Source: Candidatus Woesearchaeota archaeon (GTDB lineage: Archaea > Nanobdellota > Nanobdellia > Woesearchaeales > UBA11576). Taken from it: a DNA stretch of 6,315 bases. Made by a program: the position numbers and the translations under genes. The notes under the pieces are model-generated. The model searched no databases. It worked only from the letters and a program-made list of their open reading frames with translations, and was not told where the DNA came from. Below are positions 1 through 5,073 of this stretch, one piece after another (the first letter of the stretch is position 1; every line of letters starts with the position of its first letter). The stretch lies in the NCBI GenBank assembly GCA_030591125.1, contig JAUVBP010000072.1, positions 1 to 6,315 on the forward strand, written 5' to 3'.

Positions 1-58
1 CTATCGTAGCCCTGTCACCCTCGATCTTGATTATCTTTCCAGGCATCGCCAGACACAT
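1..58 (-). CDS. hypC: HypC/HupF-family hydrogenase maturation chaperone (N-terminal fragment, cut by window edge)
   Basis: Only the first 19 codons are in the window; the gene continues past the left edge. The visible N-terminus reads MCLAMPGKI followed by KIEGDRATI, the hallmark start of HypC proteins. Cys2, exposed after Met removal, is the residue through which HypC binds the iron centre and the large-subunit precursor while working with HypD. The start is well fixed: Cys must be residue 2, an in-frame TAG lies at 68-70 just upstream, and an AGGTG ribosome-binding site sits 6 nt before the ATG. The gene is divergent from the hycI protease, and both maturation genes lie beside the hydrogenase operon. 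From family knowledge, HypC assists insertion of the Fe(CN)2CO unit into [NiFe] hydrogenase large subunits. The family call is firm despite the short fragment; how the rest of the gene looks is unknown. Confidence 0.9.
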   Translation of the reverse strand, partial: MCLAMPGKIIKIEGDRATI

Positions 59-64
59 AGTATA

Positions 65-69
65 CACCT
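65..69 (-). promoter_or_regulatory. Shine-Dalgarno site of hypC
   Basis: On the minus strand AGGTG precedes the hypC ATG with a 6-nt spacer. This is a good match to the 3' end of archaeal and bacterial 16S rRNA and supports the ATG at 58-56. It implies that the hypC mRNA has a leader, unlike the facing hycI gene. Confidence 0.65.
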
Positions 70-70
70 A

Positions 71-118
71 TAACATCCTACATAACATCCTACATAACAT
101 CCTACATAACATCCTACT
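71..118. repeat. 12-bp tandem direct repeat, four copies
   Basis: The unit TAACATCCTACA occurs at 71-82, 83-94 and 95-106 without change, and at 107-118 with one mismatch in the last base. On the minus strand the unit reads TGTAGGATGTTA. The array fills most of the spacer between the divergent hypC and hycI genes, between a TATA-like element and the hypC ribosome-binding site. The period is a multiple of three, so it can be read through as a Cys-Tyr-Val-Gly repeat on the minus strand, but nothing suggests that this is translated. It may be a regulator-binding array or a slippage-generated satellite; the sequence alone does not decide. Confidence 0.95.
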
Positions 119-120
119 GC

Positions 121-130
121 CATAAAGTAT
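121..130 (-). promoter_or_regulatory. candidate TATA box for hypC
   Basis: The minus strand reads ATACTTTATG here, an AT-rich stretch resembling an archaeal TATA element. Transcription would be expected to begin roughly 25 bp downstream, inside the 12-bp repeats, giving a leader of about 40 nt that carries the AGGTG site. The match is loose and this is the weaker of the two promoter calls. Confidence 0.3.
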
Positions 131-143
131 AGCATTACAAAAA

Positions 144-152
144 TAATATAAA
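144..152 (+). promoter_or_regulatory. candidate TATA box of hycI (leaderless promoter)
   Basis: TAATATAAA preceded by an A-run (139-143, which could serve as the BRE) is centred about 27 bp before the ATG at 176. Archaeal transcription usually starts about 25 bp after the TATA centre, so the message would begin at or within a few bases of the ATG. The absence of any Shine-Dalgarno match before 176 fits leaderless translation. A second AT-rich string at 164-171 (TATAAATA) lies too close to the ATG to act as its TATA box. Confidence 0.5.
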
Positions 153-175
153 CCCCTGTCTTGTATAAATATGTT

Positions 176-1036
176 ATGTTGTATCTACTTGCGTTCGGAA
201 ATCCGTACCTCAAAGAGGACAATCTGGCCCTGGAACTTGCCGACCTGATAATAGCTGATAAGGTCAAAGGCATCGAGGTGATCAAATGTGTCTCTCCTGA
301 AGAGGTCCTGCAATATACTGACAAGGAGTTCTACATCCTGGATGTTGTAAAGGATCTGCATGAGGTGCGTGTGTTCAATGACATCGACAAGATAAATGCA
401 AGGAACCTGGTCTCTATGCATGACTTTGACCTCGGCTTCTTCCTGAAGCTGATGAAAGAGACTGGCAAGATAGATACAGTCAACATAATCGGCGTCCCGC
501 AGGAAGGGGACCTGAAAGAGCTGAAAGATGAAGTCCTGAAAATCATCTCTAAGGATGGAGACCAAGACGAGAAAGATTCCCCTGCAGACTTTGTGCTTGT
601 AGGGGTAGGGAACAGCATGGGTGCAGACGACGGTATCGGCTGCTACATCTCAGACAGGTTCAAAAAAAGACAGATTCCTGGATGGAGATCGATCAACTGC
701 GGCACAGTACCTGAGAACTTCACATCAGTCATACGCAAAGGGGATCCAAAGACCGTTGTCATAGTAGATTCAGCCGAGATGAGACTCCCTCCAGGAGAAT
801 TCCGCATAATACCGACGGAAAAGCTCAGCAAGCTCGCGCTCACGACACATGCGATGCCACTCTCAGTGCTGATATCATATATTGAAAAATCAGTCCCTAA
901 AGTGATATTCATAGGGATCCAGCCGAAAAAACTCGGGACAGGTACTGAGCTGAGTCCAGAACTCCTGAAAAGCGCAGAAGACCTGATCAAATATTTAGAA
1001 GATAAGGAATTCAGGAAGATAATCAGGCTTGAATAA
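176..1036 (+). CDS. hycI: [NiFe] hydrogenase maturation endopeptidase, HycI type (peptidase M52), with two tandem protease-like domains
   Basis: The 286-aa protein should cleave the C-terminal tail of the hydrogenase large subunit after nickel insertion, in the cytoplasm. Residues about 137-286 are a classic HycI domain: VGVGNSM and DDGIG (Asp152), CGTVPEN, IVDSAEM (Asp198), PPGEFRII, TTHAMPL (His225) and IFIGIQP. Asp152, Asp198 and His225 match the three nickel-sensing ligands of the family (Asp16, Asp62, His90 in E. coli HycI as I align them). Residues 1-125 look like a second, diverged copy: AFGNPYLKEDN (Asp15), FYILD (Asp56), MHDFDLGFFL (His82), VNIIGVP; an acidic/Lys linker of about 12 residues joins them. 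Ordinary HycI proteins have about 150-175 residues, so this one is nearly doubled. ATG 176 is preferred because the protease fold begins at once after it and a TATA box sits at the right distance; TTG 161 in the same frame is the alternative. It converges on mbhN across 22 bp, so MbhL is the likely substrate. Confidence 0.93.
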   Translation: MLYLLAFGNPYLKEDNLALELADLIIADKVKGIEVIKCVSPEEVLQYTDKEFYILDVVKDLHEVRVFNDIDKINARNLVSMHDFDLGFFLKLMKETGKIDTVNIIGVPQEGDLKELKDEVLKIISKDGDQDEKDSPADFVLVGVGNSMGADDGIGCYISDRFKKRQIPGWRSINCGTVPENFTSVIRKGDPKTVVIVDSAEMRLPPGEFRIIPTEKLSKLALTTHAMPLSVLISYIEKSVPKVIFIGIQPKKLGTGTELSPELLKSAEDLIKYLEDKEFRKIIRLE

Positions 1037-1058
1037 AGAAAGATGCCCTGTCAATCCA

Positions 1059-1430
1059 TCATTTCTCGATAAGATTAGGGCTCTTCTTATCAGTCTCTGC
1101 CAGCAGAAACTCCTTACTCGAAGAAAGCGCTTTCACAGGACACACATCGACGCACTCTGCACACATTATGCAACGCAGCACATGATGCTTTATCTTCTTC
1201 TCCTTCGGAAGATATTCCATCGCATTTGCAGGACATACTGTGACGCACATCCTACAACCGATACACTTTGCCCTATCATACTTTATCTTGCCCCTGAAAT
1301 CATCAGGCACAGGGATAGGATCATTTATCTTTTTCACGTCGCTGACCTTGTTAGGGGCGTGCTTCTTAGGGAAAGGGTTGGTGAAAGGCTTCTTCACCAA
1401 TTGCTTAAGTAATGTAGGTATTATGCTCAT
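1059..1430 (-). CDS. mbhN: Membrane-bound hydrogenase 2x[4Fe-4S] ferredoxin-like subunit (MbhN / NuoI family)
   Basis: This 123-aa subunit relays electrons from the donor, in Mbh enzymes reduced ferredoxin, to the small subunit. Two complete four-cysteine motifs are present: Cys56-59-62-66 (CIGCRMCVTVCP) and Cys87-90-93-97 (CIMCAECVDVCP), each expected to bind one [4Fe-4S] cluster. The N-terminal 50 residues hold a KKPFTNPFP segment and a DDFRGKIKYD lead-in typical of NuoI/MbhN proteins that dock on the NuoH-like membrane subunit. It is the last gene of the operon, 6 bp after mbhM; only a weak GTGATG-like ribosome-binding match precedes its ATG, so translation may be coupled. Its stop lies 22 bp from that of the convergent hycI. 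Length and motifs are normal for the family; HycF/EchF-type naming would be an alternative. Confidence 0.93.
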   Translation of the reverse strand: MSIIPTLLKQLVKKPFTNPFPKKHAPNKVSDVKKINDPIPVPDDFRGKIKYDRAKCIGCRMCVTVCPANAMEYLPKEKKIKHHVLRCIMCAECVDVCPVKALSSSKEFLLAETDKKSPNLIEK

Positions 1431-1436
1431 TGCTCA

Positions 1437-2441
1437 TCACATCATCGAATCTAAGGATATCAGCAGCAGCCCAAGAAGGCTGATGCCTGCAGATACCAAC
1501 CAGAAGAACTTTGTCGCCTGGTTGATCTTCAATCTTGCGAACGCGACCCTAACAAATGTGAGGCCAAGGATGGCTATGACTGTAAACTTGACGAAAAAGA
1601 ATACTACATTGGCTGCAATCGCGAGCCAGCCAGTATACATGAATGAAGAGAACATATCACCTAATGAACAAGGCAGCAGCAGCCCGATGACCAGTGTTAT
1701 GAATGCACAGAGCTTCACAGCATCTGATAGCAGGAACAATGCAAGGTTCCTTCCGGAATAGTCTACAAGCACACCCCCCGCCAGCTCTGTGTCTGCCTCA
1801 GGGTTATCGAATGGCCCTTTTATCAGTTCTGCACATAATGCTATGAGTATAGTCACTATCAGGAGCACAACACCAAACCCGCCCACAGGTCCGACGAGAG
1901 TCAACACAGGATGCTGCATGAATGTTGAAAAAGTGAAACCCTGAAGATCAGGGAACATGCTGCTTGTCTTCCAGACCACTGCCATGACAAGTACAGCAAG
2001 AGGGAACTCATAGCTGAGCATCATGATGAGTTTTCTCTGTGCCCCGACAGTCGCATAATTATTCCCTGATGCGAAACCACCTATGGCTATCGCAAGTGCA
2101 GGCAGCATGAGGAGATACAGCACTAATATCAGATCACCATATCCTGATAATATCGGTGCCACTCCCAAGAACGGGAGGTATAGTATGAGCAGCAGGGCGC
2201 TTGCGAGCGCGATGACGGGCGCGAGATTGAACAGCCAACCGATCGCGTTATCAGGGACAATAGTCTCCTTTGCAAGCAGCTTGACAAGATCCCTGAACGG
2301 TTGGACAATCGGCGGCCCGATCCTCGACTGGAATCGCGCTGCGATCTTCCTGTCCAGACCTAAGAAGAACAGTCCTACGATTATCGCCAAGAGCAGCATC
2401 AACGCTGCAATCATCGGGATCATCATGATTTCTGATAGCAT
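1437..2441 (-). CDS. mbhM: Membrane-bound hydrogenase membrane anchor subunit (MbhM / NuoH family)
   Basis: This 334-aa polytopic protein has about eight hydrophobic segments and anchors the peripheral hydrogenase arm, joining it to the ion-translocating subunits. Family signatures are clear: the first cytoplasmic loop after TM1 at about 30-59 (RKIAARFQSRIGPP, then FRDLVKLLAKE), SYEFP at 143-147, and the acidic loop PFDNPEADTEL at 210-220 followed by DYSGRNLALF. Glu145, Glu216 and Glu219 sit where NuoH carries conserved acidic residues of the redox-to-pump coupling path. The gene starts 18 bp after the mbhL stop, with a GAGGG ribosome-binding site about 10 nt before the ATG, and ends 6 bp before mbhN. 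The length is usual for the family and nothing is missing. NuoH of complex I is excluded by the hydrogenase large subunit next door. Confidence 0.94.
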   Translation of the reverse strand: MLSEIMMIPMIAALMLLLAIIVGLFFLGLDRKIAARFQSRIGPPIVQPFRDLVKLLAKETIVPDNAIGWLFNLAPVIALASALLLILYLPFLGVAPILSGYGDLILVLYLLMLPALAIAIGGFASGNNYATVGAQRKLIMMLSYEFPLAVLVMAVVWKTSSMFPDLQGFTFSTFMQHPVLTLVGPVGGFGVVLLIVTILIALCAELIKGPFDNPEADTELAGGVLVDYSGRNLALFLLSDAVKLCAFITLVIGLLLPCSLGDMFSSFMYTGWLAIAANVVFFFVKFTVIAILGLTFVRVAFARLKINQATKFFWLVSAGISLLGLLLISLDSMM

Positions 2442-2459
2442 TGTTCTTATACCCTCATC

Positions 2460-3692
2460 TTACTGGTGGCCTCTCTCTATCTTACCGAACATCTCGCTCT
2501 TCCTCAGGCAAAGCTCGTGAAGATCATATTTGTTCATGCTCTTTCCTGAATTACCTTCTATTATCGATACCCTATCTAGACATGCGATGCAAGGATCTAT
2601 TGAACATATGATCACCGGGATGTCTGCTATCTGTGCATCTTTCATCATCACAGGTACAGCCATCAGATTATTATAAGTGGGTGCCTTTGCCTTCCATGTA
2701 TCTACAACTTCCTTCTTCGCGAGCCTCACATAATGATGGAGTTCTCCTCTTGGCGCTTCTGTCCTTGCAATACCTTCTCCTTCCGCATTCTTGAGTCTGG
2801 ATAATATCACTGCAGCTTTAGGTTCTGATACCAATGATCCTTTGGGCATCTGATCGATGCATCGCTCGATTATCTCTGCAGACTGCTTTATCTCAAGAAG
2901 CCTCACAATTGTCCTGTCGAGGACATCCCCATTGATCTTCCCAGTCACCTGCGAAGGGAGTTGTGCCTTTACCCCTATATCACCATAAGCCAGGTACGAC
3001 CAGTCTTGCCGGGTATCTTTATTCAATCCCGACCCACGCGCAGTTGGACCTACAGCGCACAACTTAAGTGCATCATTTTTTGTCAATACACCAACGCCTT
3101 CAGTCCTCATCCTTATCGTCTTGTCGTTGAGGAATACATCTTTGAACTTCTCAAATGCCGCATTATAGTATTTGATAGACTGACGTATCTTCTCGTGCTT
3201 CTCTTTAGGTATGTCTCTCCGCACACCACCTATAACATACACACCATAATTGACCCTGTTCCCGCTGAGGTATTCTAAGAGATCCATCACGTCCTCTCTC
3301 ACCTTCATGCCGTAATGGAGCACAGAATGGAATCCTATCTCATGCGCGAGCAGTCCTGCCCATAGTATATGTGAATGTAACCTTTCCAGCTCACAGAATA
3401 TCGTCCGTATGTAGTCTGCCCTTTCAGGGACTTCTATCCCTGCAGCAGCCTCAACTGCTCTAGAGAAAGTCGATGCGTGCGAGACAGAGCATATGCCGCA
3501 TATCCTCTCAGAGAGGTACAGCACCTGTATAGGATTCCTCTTCATGCCCAGAGCTTCAATTCCTCTATGTGCATTCCCTGGCTTAAGATTTGTCGCAATG
3601 ACCTTCTCCCCAACAATCTTAAAATCAAAGAATATCGGTTCTTCTAACGCAGGGTGTACAGGACCGAGGAACATCTTATATGCATCATGCAT
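2460..3692 (-). CDS. mbhL: Membrane-bound [NiFe] hydrogenase large (catalytic) subunit (MbhL / NuoD-like)
   Basis: This 410-aa subunit carries the NiFe active site that reduces protons to H2. Both metal-binding motifs are intact: RICGICSVSH with Cys65, Cys68 and His72, and DPCIACLDR with Cys368 and Cys371. All four cysteines are therefore present, as in true hydrogenases and unlike NuoD of complex I. Other family motifs are GPVHPALEEP near the N-terminus, RGIEALG (43-49), ELERLHSH, the GGVRRDI segment at 155-161 and TEAPRGELHHY at 311-321. A 36-residue tail follows Arg374; group 4 precursors such as E. coli HycE are cut after the equivalent Arg, so this tail is the likely HycI target. The ATG at 3692 is chosen over an upstream in-frame start at 3806 because GGAGG precedes it and the extra 38 residues are basic, unlike the family, and would overlap mbhK by about 120 bp. 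With this start the overlap is 8 bp. Confidence 0.96.
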   Translation of the reverse strand: MHDAYKMFLGPVHPALEEPIFFDFKIVGEKVIATNLKPGNAHRGIEALGMKRNPIQVLYLSERICGICSVSHASTFSRAVEAAAGIEVPERADYIRTIFCELERLHSHILWAGLLAHEIGFHSVLHYGMKVREDVMDLLEYLSGNRVNYGVYVIGGVRRDIPKEKHEKIRQSIKYYNAAFEKFKDVFLNDKTIRMRTEGVGVLTKNDALKLCAVGPTARGSGLNKDTRQDWSYLAYGDIGVKAQLPSQVTGKINGDVLDRTIVRLLEIKQSAEIIERCIDQMPKGSLVSEPKAAVILSRLKNAEGEGIARTEAPRGELHHYVRLAKKEVVDTWKAKAPTYNNLMAVPVMMKDAQIADIPVIICSIDPCIACLDRVSIIEGNSGKSMNKYDLHELCLRKSEMFGKIERGHQ

Positions 3693-4173
3693 TTTCTTCT
3701 TTCCTCCAAGGATAATTTCCTTCAGGATGCTTCTCCGGGAGGAACGCCCGCTCTTTACTGATCCCTTGTATGTCAACACCGAGCATCTCCTGCTTCTCTC
3801 GCTCACTCAGCAGAGCACCCGGTATAAGGTCAGTTATCGTCGGCAACTCAGGCTTTGATTTCGGAAGGAATACACACAGGTTTATCCCCTGCTCCTGGAG
3901 CTTACCGCCATAGTTTACATAGAAGTGGTATATCAGCTCAATCTCATTCCCTGTATCTCTGCCGGATATCACCGACAGGAAAGGATAATTCAGTCCACAT
4001 ATCTCCGCCACAGCATCTTTGAATACAGATCTATCCATTGTAAGCCAATATGCCAAAGTGCTGTTTTTTTTCTTTCCATGAGCATGCTTGTCTTCACGGA
4101 TATCTTTGACCTTGCCCTTGAACTTATCACTAAGTCTCTTCACGATCTCTTGTGCATCAGGATTTTTCGTCAT
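3685..4173 (-). CDS. mbhK: Membrane-bound hydrogenase 30-kDa-like subunit (MbhK / NuoC family)
   Basis: This 162-aa soluble subunit is a structural partner of the large subunit in the peripheral arm; no cofactor is expected. The C-terminal half has the NuoC/30-kDa signature: IPGALLSEREKQEMLGVD at about 117-134 followed by FLPEKHPEGNYPWRK near the C-terminus. The middle (SVISGRDTGNEIELIYHFY) matches the usual beta-sheet region. The N-terminal 40 residues are highly charged (KFKGKVKDIREDKHAHGKKK). The start codon overlaps the mbhJ stop as ATGA, and no Shine-Dalgarno motif is visible, so translation is probably coupled to mbhJ. Its end overlaps the mbhL start by 8 bp. NuoC and NuoD are separate genes here, unlike HycE, where both are fused. 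Confidence 0.92.
   Translation of the reverse strand: MTKNPDAQEIVKRLSDKFKGKVKDIREDKHAHGKKKNSTLAYWLTMDRSVFKDAVAEICGLNYPFLSVISGRDTGNEIELIYHFYVNYGGKLQEQGINLCVFLPKSKPELPTITDLIPGALLSEREKQEMLGVDIQGISKERAFLPEKHPEGNYPWRKEENA
3703..3707 (-). promoter_or_regulatory. Shine-Dalgarno site that fixes the mbhL start
   Basis: GGAGG on the minus strand, inside the end of mbhK, lies about 10 nt before the ATG at 3692-3690. It decides between this start and the in-frame upstream start at 3806, and shows that the catalytic subunit has its own strong initiation signal within the operon. Confidence 0.75.
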
Positions 4174-4727
4174 TTTTGTTCAGTTATCCGTTTAGTCAAT
4201 ATTGTGCTTCTCTTATTCACTATTTTACTTCTCTTTACGGTCTTATCTTTATTTACTGTCTTATTTTTATTTGCCTGTTTTCTTTTCTTCACAGGTCTAC
4301 TTTTCTCTGCCTTTTTATCCATCTTTTCCCACAGCTTGACAAACGCATGTATTATCGCTTCAGGTCTGGGCGGGCATCCCGGGACATACACGTCGACAGG
4401 AATTATCTTGTCGATGCCGCCCAGGGTATTGTAGGAATCATAGAACACCCCTCCAGTCGAGCCGCAACTGCCGACGCACATGACATATTTTGGCTCAGGC
4501 ATCTGCTCATACACCCTTTTTGCCCTATCAGCCATCTCTTTTGTGACAGGTCCAGTGGCAATAAGGACATCTGCGTGCCTTGGAGTCCCCACAAGCTTGA
4601 TCCCGAAACGTTCTGCATCATATCTTGGCGTCAATGTCGCGACAATCTCAATATCACAGCCATTACACGAGCCGGTGTTCAGGTGGAACACCCATAATGA
4701 TTTCTTGAACGTGTTTGTCTGTCTCAT
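4170..4727 (-). CDS. mbhJ: Membrane-bound [NiFe] hydrogenase small subunit with lysine-rich C-terminal extension (MbhJ / NuoB family)
   Basis: This 185-aa subunit holds the [4Fe-4S] cluster nearest the NiFe site and hands it electrons. The four ligands are visible: Cys21 and Cys24 in NTGSCNGCDIE, Cys88 in VGSCGSTGG and Cys118 in YVPGCPPRPEA. The CxxC spacing is that of group 4 hydrogenases; NuoB of complex I has adjacent cysteines. The conserved fold ends at about residue 136 (AFVKLWEKM). Residues 138-185 form a very basic tail with three degenerate hexads of the type K-T/I-V-x-K/R-x at 156-173, longer than I expect for this family. The ATG is 1 bp after the mbhI stop, with GGTG just upstream; the stop overlaps mbhK as ATGA. 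The core assignment is firm; the tail has no assigned function. Confidence 0.94.
   Translation of the reverse strand: MRQTNTFKKSLWVFHLNTGSCNGCDIEIVATLTPRYDAERFGIKLVGTPRHADVLIATGPVTKEMADRAKRVYEQMPEPKYVMCVGSCGSTGGVFYDSYNTLGGIDKIIPVDVYVPGCPPRPEAIIHAFVKLWEKMDKKAEKSRPVKKRKQANKNKTVNKDKTVKRSKIVNKRSTILTKRITEQK
4209..4262 (-). repeat. degenerate 18-bp direct repeat coding the MbhJ hexad tail
   Basis: Three consecutive 18-nt units encode KTVNKD, KTVKRS and KIVNKR (residues 156-173 of MbhJ). The units share most bases, as in AAGACAGTAAATAAAGAT and AAGACCGTAAAGAGAAGT. This suggests that the tail grew by local duplication. The opposite strand is T-rich and gives a misleading hydrophobic open frame. Confidence 0.6.
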
Positions 4728-4728
4728 A

Positions 4729-5073
4729 TTACACCATCAGCAGGATCATCAATAACACTGCAAGCATCGTGACAAATGCCCCTATATATTCATTGACTAT
4801 TCCCGTATGATATCTTATCAATAGCCTATAGATAGGCGCGAACGCATCGAGGAGGCCCCAATACATATCACTCGACCTGACCTCTCCTTCAGGGTCATTT
4901 ACGTTTCCGGACAGGAAAGGTCTTGTCTGCCCGGTCCCTTTCTTGTATCTCTTGTTTCCTGCAGCGCGTATGAGGTATACCAGGATAAGTATCAATACCA
5001 GCGCAACCAAAAGTACCAAAGGATTCCATATCCCTTCATTTGTAGATATATCTGTAGGTATTGATGATATCAC
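4729..5073 (-). CDS. mbhI: Membrane-bound hydrogenase small membrane subunit (MbhI-like)
   Basis: This 114-aa protein has two predicted membrane helices at about 17-38 and 95-114. Between them is a polar cytoplasmic stretch (about 40-70) containing RPFLSGN and an amphipathic segment (YWGLLDAFAPIYRLLIRYH, 71-89). This layout and its place between the MrpD-like and the small subunit match MbhI, which links the ion-translocating part to the hydrogenase part of the complex. The start is GTG at 5073, overlapping the mbhH stop as GTGA; a G-run (GGGGG) about 11 nt upstream may serve as ribosome-binding site. The gene ends 1 bp before mbhJ. The assignment rests on gene order and topology as much as on sequence, since this subunit is poorly conserved. 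Confidence 0.82.
   Translation of the reverse strand: MISSIPTDISTNEGIWNPLVLLVALVLILILVYLIRAAGNKRYKKGTGQTRPFLSGNVNDPEGEVRSSDMYWGLLDAFAPIYRLLIRYHTGIVNEYIGAFVTMLAVLLMILLMV

Noticed and set aside
71..118. Tandem repeats as a CRISPR array
   Set aside because: The 12-bp units abut directly with no spacers, and no cas genes are present.
31..324. Minus-strand open frame with a Cys-Tyr-Val-Gly repeat
   Set aside because: It overlaps hypC in a different frame and runs antisense to hycI. The repeat is just the 12-bp DNA array read in frame; there is no family resemblance.
161..560. The first half of hycI as a separate gene
   Set aside because: The frame is continuous with no stop between the domains. 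No ribosome-binding site or promoter appears ahead of the second domain, so a fusion is the simpler reading.
1037..1058. Intrinsic terminator between hycI and mbhN
   Set aside because: There is a short T-rich run on the minus strand (1034-1045) but no convincing hairpin; too weak to call as a feature.
1240..1761. Plus-strand open frame across the mbhN/mbhM boundary
   Set aside because: It is a shadow of two genes with strong family motifs on the minus strand; it has no recognisable domain of its own.
4152..4697. Plus-strand open frame rich in Phe and Leu, looking like a membrane protein
   Set aside because: It is the reverse complement of lysine-rich mbhJ (AAA/AAG becomes TTT/CTT). The minus strand carries clear small-subunit motifs and cysteine ligands.
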